Positions 1-10,717 of a stretch of 64,000 nucleotides of DNA are shown one piece after another. How positions within the stretch are numbered: the stretch's first letter is position 1; the number at the start of each line of letters is the position of its first letter. The notes under the pieces are model-generated. The model did no database searches. It saw only the letters and a program-made list of their open reading frames with translations, and was not told the DNA's origin. The position numbers and the translations under genes were made by a program. Origin of the DNA: Apiospora phragmitis (taxonomy: Eukaryota > Ascomycota > Sordariomycetes > Amphisphaeriales > Apiosporaceae); NCBI GenBank assembly GCA_038363925.1, contig JAQQWL010000015.1:2852001-2916000 (forward strand), given 5' to 3'.

Positions 1-320
1 CCGGATTCCCACATCACAGCCACCACCGCGTTGGAAGTGTGATTGGTCGTCGTCCGTTGTATCACCGGCACAGCAAGCTGAACTGAGAAGGTGCATGTAA
101 GTTTTCCAAGCCTCGCACTACCACACACCACCAATGCATCCTGAGCCCGGCTATGAGAGACAAGACAGACAGGACAGGACGCACATGACTGACTGACTTG
201 ACAATAGTATAAGTTGCCAGAAAAACTTATTACCTCCTACACTCGCTTGGCCCAGGAAACTCCTCGCTCTTTAGGGACTTCCTGATCTTCCATTCTTTTT
301 TCCCCCGCACCGTCTTCATC
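1..320. other. Intergenic, upstream of the HNH nuclease gene
   Basis: No gene is supported here. It holds the promoter side of the nuclease gene that starts at 321. A weak AT-rich TATA-like stretch lies near 205-213, followed by a pyrimidine-rich leader. Confidence 0.5.
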
Positions 321-1051
321 ATGAAGTTCTCTACTATCGCCGCCGGCCTCCTGTCGTCGGGATGCGCCGTCCTGGCCGCCCCCGTGGCCGCGCCCTCCCC
401 CGTGGCCGAGCCGGTCCCGATGCCCATGCCCACTCCTGTAAGTAGTCATCACCACTATTCTTTCAATTTCTCTTTCTTAGCAATAACAACTACTAACATG
501 CACCACAGCCCGGCGTCCCCAGCGCTTCCTCCGCCAAGTCGCAGCTCGCCGGCCTCAAAGTCCGCACCGGCGCCGACCCGGACGGCTACAAGCGCAACCT
601 GTTCCCGACCTGGGTCACCATCAGCGGCACGTGCAACACGCGCGAGTACGTGCTGAAGCGGGACGCCACCAGCATCAAGCTGAACGACGACTGCACCTCG
701 TCGTCGGGCCAATGGTCGAGCCCCTACGACGGCGGCTCCTGGACCCAGGCCTCGGACCTGGACATCGACCACATGGTCCCCCTCAAGAACGCCTGGGTCT
801 CGGGCGCCGACGCCTGGACCACCGACAAGCGCCGCCAGTTCGCCAACGACGTCGACCGCCCGCAGCTCTGGGCCGTCACCGACAGCGTCAACAGCTCCAA
901 GGGCGACAAGTCGCCCGACGCCTGGAAGCCGCCGCTGTCGTCCTTCTACTGCACCTACGCGAGCGCCTGGGTCCAGGTCAAGGCGCACTGGGAGCTCACC
1001 ATCACGAGCGCCGAGAAGGCCGCGCTGACGTCCATGCTGGATACCTGCTGA
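321..1051 (+). CDS. Secreted HNH-family nuclease (DUF1524-like)
   Basis: The gene has two exons, 321-437 and 509-1051, separated by a 71-nt intron (GTAAGT donor, TACTAAC branch site at 491-497, CAG acceptor). The spliced frame is open and gives about 219 residues. The N-terminus is a signal peptide (Lys, then a hydrophobic run ending Leu-Ala-Ala), followed by a Pro/Ala-rich spacer. The mature part carries the motif Asp-Ile-Asp-His-Met-Val-Pro-Leu, the DHxxPL core of the HNH/DUF1524 (GmrSD C-terminal-like) nuclease fold, and a later Asn-Asp-x-Asp-Arg-Pro-Gln-Leu block that supplies the downstream HNH positions. Four Cys are compatible with disulfides. The inferred role is extracellular nucleic-acid degradation. 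The reading frame is intact, unlike many genes in this window. The family call is firm; the substrate is inferred. Confidence 0.87.
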
Positions 1052-1750
1052 AGCCAGGGAGGGGGACAAGGGCGGCAAGGACGACAAGGATAAAGACAAG
1101 AAAAGCGACGCCGCTGGTGTGCTTGCCTCTTCCTACTCGCTCCTGCTCCTCCTTCCGTTGGTGCAAATTCTTCTGTATATATAATCGAAGACTGGGGGAT
1201 TGGATCCCCCAGTCAGTACCTATCCGATATCAAGCCTACCTAGTCTAAATATCATCATGACAATGAAGAGCACTTCGACTACGGCGCAGGGAGACCCCGA
1301 TTCCCACCAAGCCAAAAACATTCCCATTTCTCAATTTCGTAGGCATAGCCATCCGTCCCATTGCTAGCCACTACTCATTCCTATTGCTATCTACTCCAAC
1401 CCTGATTATCCTACCCTTAAACGGGCAGCGAAATAAGTTCACGTGAACCGGCTGTTTGTTTAGGCTTACTCTACAGGTACCATAGATGCTTCATTTCTTG
1501 GTGTCACCTATACGCGCACAAAGAAAGTCCCATATGAATCATGTTGTCGTATTTCAATCAGTATCAACGGGCAAAAACACCATGTTGTCCGAAAGCTACG
1601 GCCCGGTCACGCCGGACGGGGCCCAATCGGCTGCTGCTGTCTAACTTGTCTATGTATGAAGTGAACAACCAACCACCCCTGGTTTTGCCGTTCCATGCAA
1701 CTGTACATATTCCTCTTTTCCCCTGGATAGTAGGAAAGTACCTAAGGTAA
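1052..1750. other. Convergent intergenic region
   Basis: This gap lies between the 3' ends of the nuclease gene (+) and the UBX gene (-). I see no coding sequence; it presumably holds both 3' UTRs. A short inverted repeat (tgggggat/atccccca, about 1192-1212) could act near transcript ends. Confidence 0.5.
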
Positions 1751-3141
1751 TTATGTGCGCTTGACCATGGCCGTGCCGCCCTTCTTGAACTCAGCCATGT
1801 CACCGAGGACGAGCGCCTTGTCGGTGTGGTCCTTGTTGGGGAAAGTCGTCGCCAAGACCCAGCCACCAGCCCGCAGCTCGGGCGAAGAACGGACAATGAA
1901 CTCGTAAACGTCGTTCACCGTATGGGTCGTGTTGAATCGCGCGGGCAGGCGAGTGCCGTCGGGCATCTGGATGCGGATCATGACAGTCGGCTGTGAATCA
2001 TCGACCGGTACAGCACCTGACGATGATGAGGTAGCCGGGCAGACGAAGATGTCGAGGACGAAGCAGCGGCAGCAGGCGTGGTGGAAGCAGCTGCCGCAGC
2101 GCTAGCAGCACCACCGTCGCCAGGGACCGGGCTGCCGAGCCGGCGGCCCCTGCCCGAGAAGGGCTTGTAGACCTTGGGCAGCTGGCGGAAGTTCTCCTCG
2201 TGCTGCTGCAGCTTGACGTCGAGCGGCTCGTCGTACCTAACGTTCATGAGATGCACCGGGGCGCGGCCTTGCTGAATCATCCGCAGCGCGTCCGCGTTCT
2301 CGGGGTCGTCGAAGCGTCGCAGCGGGCCGTCGTCGATGCTGAAGCCGTCGCGCCACAGGTGGAGGACGCGCTCTTGGACCTCGGCGTTCGAGGCCGGTTG
2401 GTTTCGGCCGCCGGCGCCTGCAGGGGAGCGAGAGGCCGTGGGGTCGGGGATCGTTCGGCTGGCGACGCCTTCGCCGCCAAGGGTCTGGCCAGAGCCGCGG
2501 AATGTGGATGGAGCGGAGGGGCCGGCGGGCGACTCTGATTCGGGTCGGCGCGCATTCCTTAAGTAGAACAAGGTTAGCCAAAGAAGGCGTGCCAGAGTTA
2601 GTGGTGGGATGTTCTGTTACTTACGATTTGGCCTTGGCAAGCAAGTCGTTGATGATGCTCTTGGGGTCTGGGCGTCCTTGATTGGGATCCTGGACGGCCA
2701 AACCACTCTTTCTCGCCACCGGCATATGTTCGTCTCGGGTCATCCTCATCATCGTCGTCATCGCTATCGTCGTCGTCGTGGTCGTGACCTCCGCCGCCGA
2801 GGGAGCTGAGGGTAGCCAGGCCCTTCTTCTTGGCGGGGGGGTTTCGAGCGCGAAGCCGAGGCGGCGGCTTGGGGTGCGGGTCGGCCGTCCAGAGTTCGAG
2901 GGCCCGTGTAGCCCGGGGGTGCGGCTTTTGAGGCAGAGGCAGAGGCAGAGGCAGAGGCAGAGGCAGAGGCAGGCTCCGGGGCAGCGGCGGTGTTGCCGTC
3001 TTCCTCCATGTCGGCCATCAAGGAGGCGGCGGCGGAGTCGAGATCCCAGTTGTGAGCGGAGAGGTACTGGGTGGCCTGTTCGGGTGTGGCGTTGGGCACA
3101 AACTCCATCAGTTGGAGGGCCAAAGTATCGTGGTCGGCCAT
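1751..3141 (-). CDS. shp1: UBA-SEP-UBX domain Cdc48 cofactor (Shp1/p47 type)
   Basis: This is a p47/Shp1/Ubx1 family cofactor of the Cdc48/p97 ATPase. The exons are 3141-2635 and 2557-1751 (minus strand), with a 77-nt GTAAGT intron. The domains in order are an N-terminal UBA-like helical domain (starting MADHDTLALQLMEF), an Ala-Ser linker coded by a hexanucleotide repeat, an acidic Asp/Glu stretch, the short GGEKSGLAVQDPN-type segment typical of the family, a SEP domain (LWRDGFSIDDGPLRR) and a C-terminal UBX domain (IRIQMPDGTRLPARF through FKKGG). The ATG at 3141 is preferred over 3159 because of its aacATGG context and family N-termini. Three frame breaks are present: an extra base in the G7 run at 2835-2841, an extra T near 2709-2711, and a third indel in the Ala/Ser linker near 2010-2060. 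All domains remain readable across them, so assembly error is more likely than a pseudogene. Confidence 0.85.
2930..2972. repeat. GAGGCA hexanucleotide microsatellite inside the UBX gene
   Basis: About seven near-perfect copies of GAGGCA lie in the coding exon of the p47-like gene. On the minus strand they encode an Ala-Ser dipeptide run in the linker between the UBA domain and the acidic region. The unit length keeps the frame, so copy number could vary without breaking the gene. Confidence 0.85.
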
Positions 3142-3159
3142 GTTGGGTGTTGTCGTCAC

Positions 3160-3837
3160 TGGGATCGTGAACGAGTGAGGTTTGGGGAGGTGGCCAATCT
3201 GCCAGCTTTCGGCAGTGGGGTTTGTTTCTGGGATGAGCTTCGAAGAGCAAACAAATGAAGAGTTGTACGGATGAATTAGGCGAGGTTAATTGATTAGACC
3301 AGCCCGAAAACCGAAAACGAAGTAGTAGATACACTGTTTGTTTTGTTCACGAACCAGGTGAAAACGGTTGGCAGTGTATCAATCACGATTCACTCGATTG
3401 TTCCAGGCAGCTCCAAGACGACGTCAATGGACGGCCGCCACCCCGCAATGGGTCCTGACTGGAAGCTAGCTGCCAGCTAGAGGAGGTACTTGAATTCAGG
3501 TACTCCAGGCACTGCACGACACCCAGACCCCTCCAAAATCGGATCATCAAAGCCCCCGACCACCGACCCTGACCTGCTGGGCTGCTACCTACCTAGCATG
3601 GATAACTCTTAGCATGCATCATCAGCTTGCCCGACGCGAGCAATTGAATCATTAAACTGCTGCTGCAAGTGAGGTCAGAGCTTCAGCGGCTGCGGCGACT
3701 TTGGATCTAATCTCTAATCGCCTAAGGTTAGCCCAGTTCCACCCGACATCCATCATCGTCAACACATCCAAACCACCACTCTCACAACAAGGCATCTTGC
3801 TTTTCTCCAAAGCAAAACCTGACCAATTTACGCACCA
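3160..3837. promoter_or_regulatory. Divergent promoter between the UBX cofactor and Mim1
   Basis: This 0.68-kb spacer lies between two divergently transcribed genes and contains no supported ORF. It presumably carries both promoters. I see no clear TATA box, as is usual for housekeeping genes. Confidence 0.45.
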
Positions 3838-4323
3838 ATGTCGTCCGAAGATCCCACCGCCCACATGACCGCATCCGGCGTCACGATAAACTCGGACAGC
3901 GAACACTACTCGGCCGGCGACGACAACTCCCCCTCCCCCGAAACGCACTCCTCTTCTTCGTCGCCGCTCATACTGTACAAGCCCCCGACCGTCTGGGGTC
4001 TGGTCCGGGCGCCGCCATAAATCTGGTCCTGCCCTTCATCAATGGCATGATGCTGGGCTTCGGCGAGCTGTTTGCCCATGAAGCTGCCTACCGTCTGGGT
4101 TGGGGAGGTACCAAGGTTCGTTGCACCACTTAAAACCAACACCTATCCCTATGATGGATAGGTCATCGCCAACATAACATACATACTAATGCTTTTTTTC
4201 TTCTATATACAGGTCTTCCCCTTGTCGAGGCGGCAGACGCACGCCATTGGTCCCGGAATCGAGATTCGCGACAAACCTACGAGACCTGTTCCGGATTTGT
4301 ACGACATGACGAGCATGGAATGA
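3838..4323 (+). CDS. mim1: Mitochondrial import protein Mim1 (outer-membrane insertase subunit)
   Basis: Mim1 forms, with Mim2, the outer-membrane complex that inserts alpha-helical proteins and helps assemble TOM receptors. The exons are 3838-4115 and 4213-4323; the 97-nt intron has a GTTCGT donor, a TACTAAT branch site and a CAG acceptor. The protein would be about 129 residues. A hydrophilic Ser-rich N-terminus precedes the diagnostic membrane segment INLVLPFINGMMLGFGELF, which contains the GxxxG-type packing motif of Mim1, and then HEAAYRLGWGGTK. Exon 2 encodes a basic, Pro-rich tail. A single G is missing from the run at 4007-4009 (three present, four needed). This creates an apparent stop at 4018-4020 just before the membrane segment. 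Since Mim1 is important for viability in known fungi, a sequence error is likely. Confidence 0.85.
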
Positions 4324-5199
4324 GCCCTGGATGGATCTACAAAAGCAAATTCATATCAACTTTCGAGCACGCGCATTCTTGTCGCAGGAGGAGGACAGTT
4401 GCTCCGAGCGAACGACTGGGTGGTGGAATGTCACGTCACGTACTACAACAAGCGCGAAATGTACAAATAAACCATAGAAAGACTTGAGTCAGTAACATCC
4501 CCGGCTTGTATATACCCCTATCTTTCCATACTGGTACTGGAAGTCATGCGGGCTATTGTGCCACATCGTTGCAGCTGCACCGAGGCTAGATGCATCATAG
4601 GCGACTTTCTCAATCGGGCTCCTTGGTGTTTGGTTCTCCAAAACTTGGCGAAACATGACGACCGCGGCTATCTCAACACACTCTTCGATGCGAATGATTA
4701 TTCTACCACGTCTGCCTTCGCTAGTTCACTAGAATGGGAACCTCCATGAAGGAACGTGATGAGGTTATCGTTGGGACCAAATTATGTAGATATGCATTAG
4801 TGAATCCCAACTATGAGTTCTGTGCCATATCCTATCAAACCCAAGTTTGTATCCAAAATCTCTTCGTGTAGGTAAGTACATCAGGTAGTTTCATTGCCAA
4901 ACCCAATGGGAGATGAGATTTCCCTGGCCGATCAAAACCAGTCTGCCAAACATTTCAGCTCATTGGAGCCTTGGCCGCTCCCGCAATCTCGTCAACAACA
5001 ATAACATGCTACCTCATTTCCGACGGCCGATGATGCCCGTGGAGCTCGGGGACGATAGGCGCAAGCGGCCCGTAACGGGACTCGGTCCGCGGCGTCCCCT
5101 CCAGCTCAGGGACCTTGGTGATCGGGAGGTCTCTCACCGACACTGGCGCCATCGACTCGGCATCGTCATCGTCGCTTGATGAGCTTTTCGCATGTTGTT
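4324..5199. other. Convergent intergenic region
   Basis: This gap lies between Mim1 (+) and the membrane-protein gene (-). The short ORFs at 4546-4749 and 4913-5179 have no recognisable domain and codon use unlike the neighbouring genes. I see nothing else. Confidence 0.45.
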
Positions 5200-5998
5200 T
5201 TACAGTGCCATTTCGGCGGCTCTGCTCTCTTCCCTGACCCGATGCTGCATACGCAATAGCAGATTATTAGCATCAAAATCATCATCTTCCATCCCATCGC
5301 TGCGAAAATGAAATGTAAAGACGCCAAAGGAAGAAGAAATAAAAGGAGGAGAGGACGTCGAGAACAAACTTACCTCTGCAGCAAAAGATGATTGCTGCCG
5401 CCCCGAGTACGACAAACAGTGCGCCAAAGACGATCAACGTGATGGCAGACGCCGGCAGAGCGGCAGGAGACCCTCTGTTCCGGTCGTGGGGCCGCAAGAA
5501 GTTGACGTTACTGGGTCTGCCTCGGTCGCCCCTGGACGCGGCCTTCCGCTTGCGAAGAAACCGGTCCTCCGCGTCGTTGTCATGGTCACGGGTGGCAACG
5601 GTGGTCTCGGTCTCCCAGTAAATCCTGAGATGCCGTATAGTGGTAGCAGTAGTAGTAGGAGTACTACTACTACCACTACTAGAAGTAGTCGTGGATGACG
5701 GCACAGTGCCGAAACCTGGCAGAGGTATCACAGACATGGTGCCCGGTCTGATAGAAGAAGTTTGTTGGTCGTCGTCATCAACCAATGACAGTGGATGTCT
5801 GCCTTCAATTCTCCCGTCGTCGCTGTCCTTGGACGCGTCGTTTCTCTTCGCACGAGACCGGCGAGAGCTTGCACGCTTCTTCTCCTCGTCCGGCTGCCCT
5901 TCGCACCAGGCCTTTGGCTCTGCCGAATCAGTTTGGGTCGATGGAAGAACCTCACTCTCCCAACCAGCGCAACCTGCTCCGATTCGGGACATTGCCAT
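5200..5998 (-). CDS. Predicted single-pass membrane protein, Ser/Thr-rich
   Basis: I do not recognise this gene. The minus-strand frame reads a hydrophilic Ser/Thr-rich region (probable glycosylated ectodomain, with a TTTSSSGSSSTP-like tract), a basic stretch with RKRK, and then one strong membrane segment (ITLIVFGALFVVLGAAAIIF) ending in Cys-Cys-Arg. A GTAAGT donor follows at 5373. The likeliest acceptor is the AAG at 5288-5286, which gives an acidic cytoplasmic tail ending AAEMAL; the nearby CAG at 5302-5300 changes frame. The start is uncertain: 5998 gives the longest form and 5737 a shorter ectodomain. The arrangement resembles the many uncharacterised fungal type I membrane proteins. Confidence 0.45.
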
Positions 5999-8765
5999 CT
6001 TCTATCTCCGTGAATGGGATTCTCTTGATGGTACTGATGTAGTCAACTTCCAAGGAGTAATTTTAACGGGTGCACCCCGTTCCATCTCTATAAACATGAA
6101 TGATCACTCAGAGGTGGTCAGGGTAATATAGTATCTATGTCGGAGCTAAGCCTCAGTTGATCCCCCAAATAAACACCCGCATTACTGATCATTGAGCACA
6201 GCCCGAGCGTGCAGGAGGCTAGACTTGTACGATCATCAATCCCTTCTGAAACCGTGATTCCTATCAGGTAGGTGCCTCATAACCCGAACGTAGCCAGGTT
6301 TGTATATCTGCCGTCTTCTGTGGCGCTTGGACTGCAAACTCGGATTTCAAATGTTGTTTGATAGGGAGGCTCGGCAATAATTGTTGGTGTCTGTGTTGTT
6401 TAGGCAAAAGGGGGAAAGGTGTAGAGACGCCACGACTATTGATCTCTCAACCTCCTTGGTTTGACACACTTCGCAATGCAGCAATAGTAACTCATGATAC
6501 AGACAGAGAAGCAAAAGGGTGAGCTCGTGCAAGAACGCTCAGACTAAACAAAAGATTATGCAGCAAGCTTCTAGAGCGGCCCTGATCATCTCAGCGTCTC
6601 TGATAGGTTCAGGGTCAATATAGTCAGTGCGATCCGAGGTTTCCAATTTCCTCGGCACTTCAAGCTTAGTGGGCTTGAAACAAAAAGCTGGCCAGCATTC
6701 ATTGTTGCCAAATTTTGAGCAAGCAAGGTATATACTTTTCTTGATTTGCACTTGGAGTAAGACTCTCACGAGCTTCTTTTGCTATCGGTAGGCTCATCAA
6801 GTATACTGAGGGCCGTCATGGTTACTTGTTCCATATCCCTTGGAATACTGACATACGCGGAGACTTTATGTTGATTCTAGGGCGAAGAGAAATATCCCTT
6901 GGAGTCATACTAAGCATTAGTACTTGCCACTGTTCTCCCTGGTAGTAGTCGTATGCTAGACTTATTCCCCTGTATTCTTGTTGTTCATGTTTATGGTAAA
7001 GTACCACGAGAATAGGGGCGTTTGAACGTCGACCAGAACATTGTGCATGGTCTAAACTGAACACGTTTTGGAGCGGGTTTTCATCGTGATGTGCTTCGGC
7101 TCTTCTTTCTGATGCCCCGAAGAGTAATGGTGCGAAGGAGATATGTCACCTGTGCTTTTCTTAGGTGGAATGCAATTCGCCGCCTGCTTATCTCTCAAGC
7201 ATGCCGCTTGCATATCACTACATCGGCCGTTCCTCGGTTGAAGCCTTCCTATATGTCCTGGTCGACAACGTCAAAGCCCTGGCCGCAGCCGTCGTGGCGT
7301 TCAGAGCATGGACGTGTGAGTTACCGGCCTAGACGCGGCGAGGCAGCATACCCGCATATCCTCTCAAAACTCTTTTGCGTGGCTTTCCTACGAACCGTTC
7401 AGGGGATATACGCAAGTCTTGAAGGCAACTTCGCCTACCTGATTCCCAGGTGTTGCTACTGCTTAGAGTCGCTATCAATAGTTTCCGGGATTCAAGTGAC
7501 TTGCCGAGTTCACGATGTTAAACACTGGGAAGTCGCCATCATCAGAGACAAGGATACGCGCCGCGTGATGTGAAGTGAAGAAGAACGTGAAGTGGACACT
7601 TGCGGCTCAACGGGACGTCTCTCCACTACAGAACCTGATAGAAGTCTGAGATATCGTGTTGCTTTGGAAGCGCCGAGCACCCCTTGCAGATCTGGGCTGT
7701 CTCAGCTAGTGGAAGAAATCGTTGCTGATCCGGGCAGATCAGAAGATCGTGATCGTAGGTGCCATGAGATTGTTTTAGTGTCTTTCTTAATCAGTATACC
7801 GGAATAGATCTGCCGGAGAGGAGCCAACAACATGGAACTCCATGACGTCGATCTTATCCTCGTTCTTATATGCAAGAGCGTTCTGGGATGTCTTGGCAAA
7901 ACGGCCCGACAGAGGGGATGGTTGGCAACTCGCTATAGGTGGAATCCAAGCATGGCCCTTGTGATGTTCGCGATGCCATCCTCCGTGGCTACCCAAAAGG
8001 GAAGTATTTATAGGCGCTAAGCCCAGGGTGGTCGTTGGTATATTAATGCACGTGTCCCGTTAGCGCCTGCGGACTGCCGATCGTTACCCCTGAGGGGCCG
8101 CCGCAAGTGCAAATTTTGGCCGTTCTTGGTCCTACCGCTGCCGCGCACTCGGCGTGCATACAGCTTTGAACTGGCGCGTCTGGGCGGACTTGGGTGTTGA
8201 AGAAAGGAGACTGTCAGGCGTTATTTTTCTGAGTTGTTCGGCTCCGTCGCCCGAAATCACGAAGGACGAACTAGCAGACCTGAGGAGAGTCCCCCGAAAA
8301 AATACCCAGCAAAGATCGTTGCGGGTGCCTACCAAGTTGCGATGCGATGAATCACAAAAGCATGAACACCCCTTAAAGCTGATGAGTGTGCCAAGTAGAT
8401 ACCCGGATCGAATGATTCGTCCGCCCGGCTGGCTCCGCAAGATCAGAACCAGGTTTTGGACCAATCCGCCGGCTGGTCTGCGGCAACTGCCACCCCACTA
8501 GTGTCTGGGGTTGAGCGTGTGGTTTAATCTATTCTTCACATGATGCAGACATCCTCCGTGGCCACTTCATTACCCATGCAGACTACAGTCTACCCATTCG
8601 GGCCTACACTGCCATCAATCGCATGCCGTGAACCTGTCATGGTTGCGCATGGCCGTGTTTGGGAAAGCCAAGTCTTCAAGTGGCGGCCCAATGGCCAGGG
8701 AGCGGCGAGGGGAACATGTAGAGGGCGTCGTACCGCATTGCCGCTTCCAGGGGGACGGGTTCGAG
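5999..8765. other. Long intergenic region upstream of the AA9 gene
   Basis: This region is 2.8 kb with no gene I can support. Short ORFs occur in all frames. The one at 7091-7573 is discussed as a possible remnant. The base composition is mixed and no repeat structure stands out. Confidence 0.4.
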
Positions 8766-8772
8766 TATATAA
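8766..8772 (+). promoter_or_regulatory. TATA box of the AA9 gene
   Basis: The sequence TATATAA sits about 110 bp upstream of the AA9 start codon and is followed by a C-rich leader with CTCACTCC-type stretches. This spacing is normal for strongly induced secreted-enzyme genes of filamentous fungi. Confidence 0.6.
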
Positions 8773-8881
8773 GGGAACGTGATATTCCTCCAACTCCAGT
8801 CACAGTCCCTCACTCCTCACCCAGCCCATCCAACCGTCAGCCCACCCGAACCCGTGTCTAGTATCCATCAACTCAGTCACC

Positions 8882-9663
8882 ATGAAGTCCGTCGCTGCTG
8901 CCGTTCTCTTGGCCTCGGCCGCCTCCGCTCACTGTACGTCACTTATACCACAGAGAAGAAAGATGCTCTCTCCCATCAACTCCTGAACTTGGCCTGACCA
9001 CCTGATTACTTTTCGCCCAATACAGACACCTTCCCCGCTCTCATCCACAATGGCGAGAAGACGGGTGACTGGGAGTACGTGCGCAAGACGGAGAACTTCC
9101 AGTTCCACGGCCCCATCCAAGACGTCACCTCGCCCCTGATGACGTGCTACGCCAACGGCAACCAGGGCGCCAAGACGCTCTCCGTCAGCGCCGGCGACAC
9201 GGTCGGCTTCACCATCGACCCGGACATCCAGCACCCAGGCCCGATGCAGTACTACCTGGCCAAGGCGCCCTCGGGCGAGACGGCCGAGTCCTTCGACGGC
9301 AAGGGCGACGTCTGGTTCAAGATCTACGAGGACGGGCCCAAGTTCGGGACCGACGTCAACGGCCTGTCGTGGCCGTCGGACAAGCTGACGACCACGAGCG
9401 TCAAGATCCCCGAGTGCGTCGCCGAGGGCGCCTACCTGCTGCGCGTCGAGCATATCGCCCTGCACTCGGCGAGCCAGGCCGGCGGCGCCCAGTTCTACCT
9501 CGCGTGCGGGCAGCTCAACATCACCAGCAGCGGCACCAAGACGCCCGCCGGCGTCGCGCTGCCGGGCGCGTACAAGGCCACCGACCCCGGTATCGAGATC
9601 AACTTGTACTACCCCCTGCCGACCAGCTACACCAACCCCGGCCCCGCCGTCATGACCTGCTAG
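8882..9663 (+). CDS. AA9 lytic polysaccharide monooxygenase (secreted, copper)
   Basis: This enzyme oxidatively cleaves cellulose or related glucans using a mononuclear copper centre. The exons are 8882-8933 and 9026-9663, giving 229 residues; the intron (GTACGT donor) falls right after the signal peptide. Residues 1-16 are a signal peptide that cleaves after Ala, exposing His17 as the N-terminal residue of the histidine brace (HYTFP). His87 (in QHPGPMQYY) is the second copper ligand, and Tyr175 (in QFYLACG) is the axial tyrosine. His164 and Gln173 match the conserved second-sphere residues. Cys58 and Cys178 should form the usual disulfide. There is no linker or CBM1: the protein ends shortly after the catalytic domain. 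The frame is intact. Confidence 0.95.
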
Positions 9664-10717
9664 ATTCCCCAAAACTCTAGTCAGCATCAAGCGATGGACC
9701 CGGTGGGTTGGGGAGCGGGAGGAAGGAAATAGGATGACGAGAAGTTGATGGGATGCTCGGTATACAGCACATTGAATGAATGCATGGATGGGCATGAGAT
9801 GGACAGACCTTGTATATAGCAGTTTCCGGTACATATAGATGAAATGTTACGATTTCGCGTAAACCAATCCTTGTCCTGTGATTATCGGGGATAAGCACTG
9901 GTGATGTGAGATCTGGGAAGCATCTGCGACGAACTGATTGGAGCGATGCTTCAGGCAGCGGCGGCGGCGGCGGCCATGAAGATGTCGCCACTGGAAAGCA
10001 TGGAGATTTGGAACGGAAGAAAGGGGCTGCTGGCGGCGCTCTTCAAGTATCGGGTGCCCCGCGATATAACACGGCCGGGCCAGCTACTACGATTACTTGG
10101 CGAGGCACGTGGGAACTGACCATGGAACCATGTGTAATCCAGGCTTTGGAGGCCGTTGTGCATCGGTATGGCGGTTGGAGTCTCAATATATTTCAGAAAC
10201 GACTGGACGAAGCTGATATGAAGTCTCTGGATGAAGCCATTCACCACCTGATGCTGTCAGGCCAGGTCATTCGGCCCATCTCGTTGCAGCAGATTCGGAT
10301 AGAACAGAAAGCTCTGCAAAGCGTGCAGACTGTGTAATACGGAATGCATTATGAATGCCATCAGAGTAACCAACTCGTGTAAAGATCCAAGGCTTCATAC
10401 ACTCACTGCAACCAGGATTTGAGGGTGTTGAGAGATGTTATCGTTGATGGTATTTGAGCTTCTACGTACATGTAGAATGAATAAGTCACAGCAACGGCCA
10501 GTAGGGCGACGACAAGGCCGATTGGAGTGACTGACCCACAATTCGGGTCGGGCTGGTGCGCTAAAGAAAAAGATGCGGTCCCCCAAAAAAGAGAAGAATC
10601 GGCCGTGTCGCAATTGAAGCTTTGTAAGATTTCACCACGCTGGCGACACCGGCGGCCGACCATTCTGATCCCCTACAACCCGCCGACACCAACTCCACGG
10701 TGTAGTCTGTAGTCGCC
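9664..10717. other. Intergenic between AA9 and Oxa1
   Basis: This holds the AA9 3' end and the Oxa1 promoter. An ORF at 9906-10337 begins with a Gly run and shows no domain; I do not count it as a gene. Confidence 0.4.

Noticed and set aside
455..1099. 214-codon ORF antisense to the HNH nuclease
   Set aside because: Shadow frame of the GC-rich nuclease exon; composition reflects the sense codons.
9906..10337. 143-codon plus-strand ORF after the AA9 gene
   Set aside because: Begins in a GGC repeat, no domain or codon bias, likely chance.
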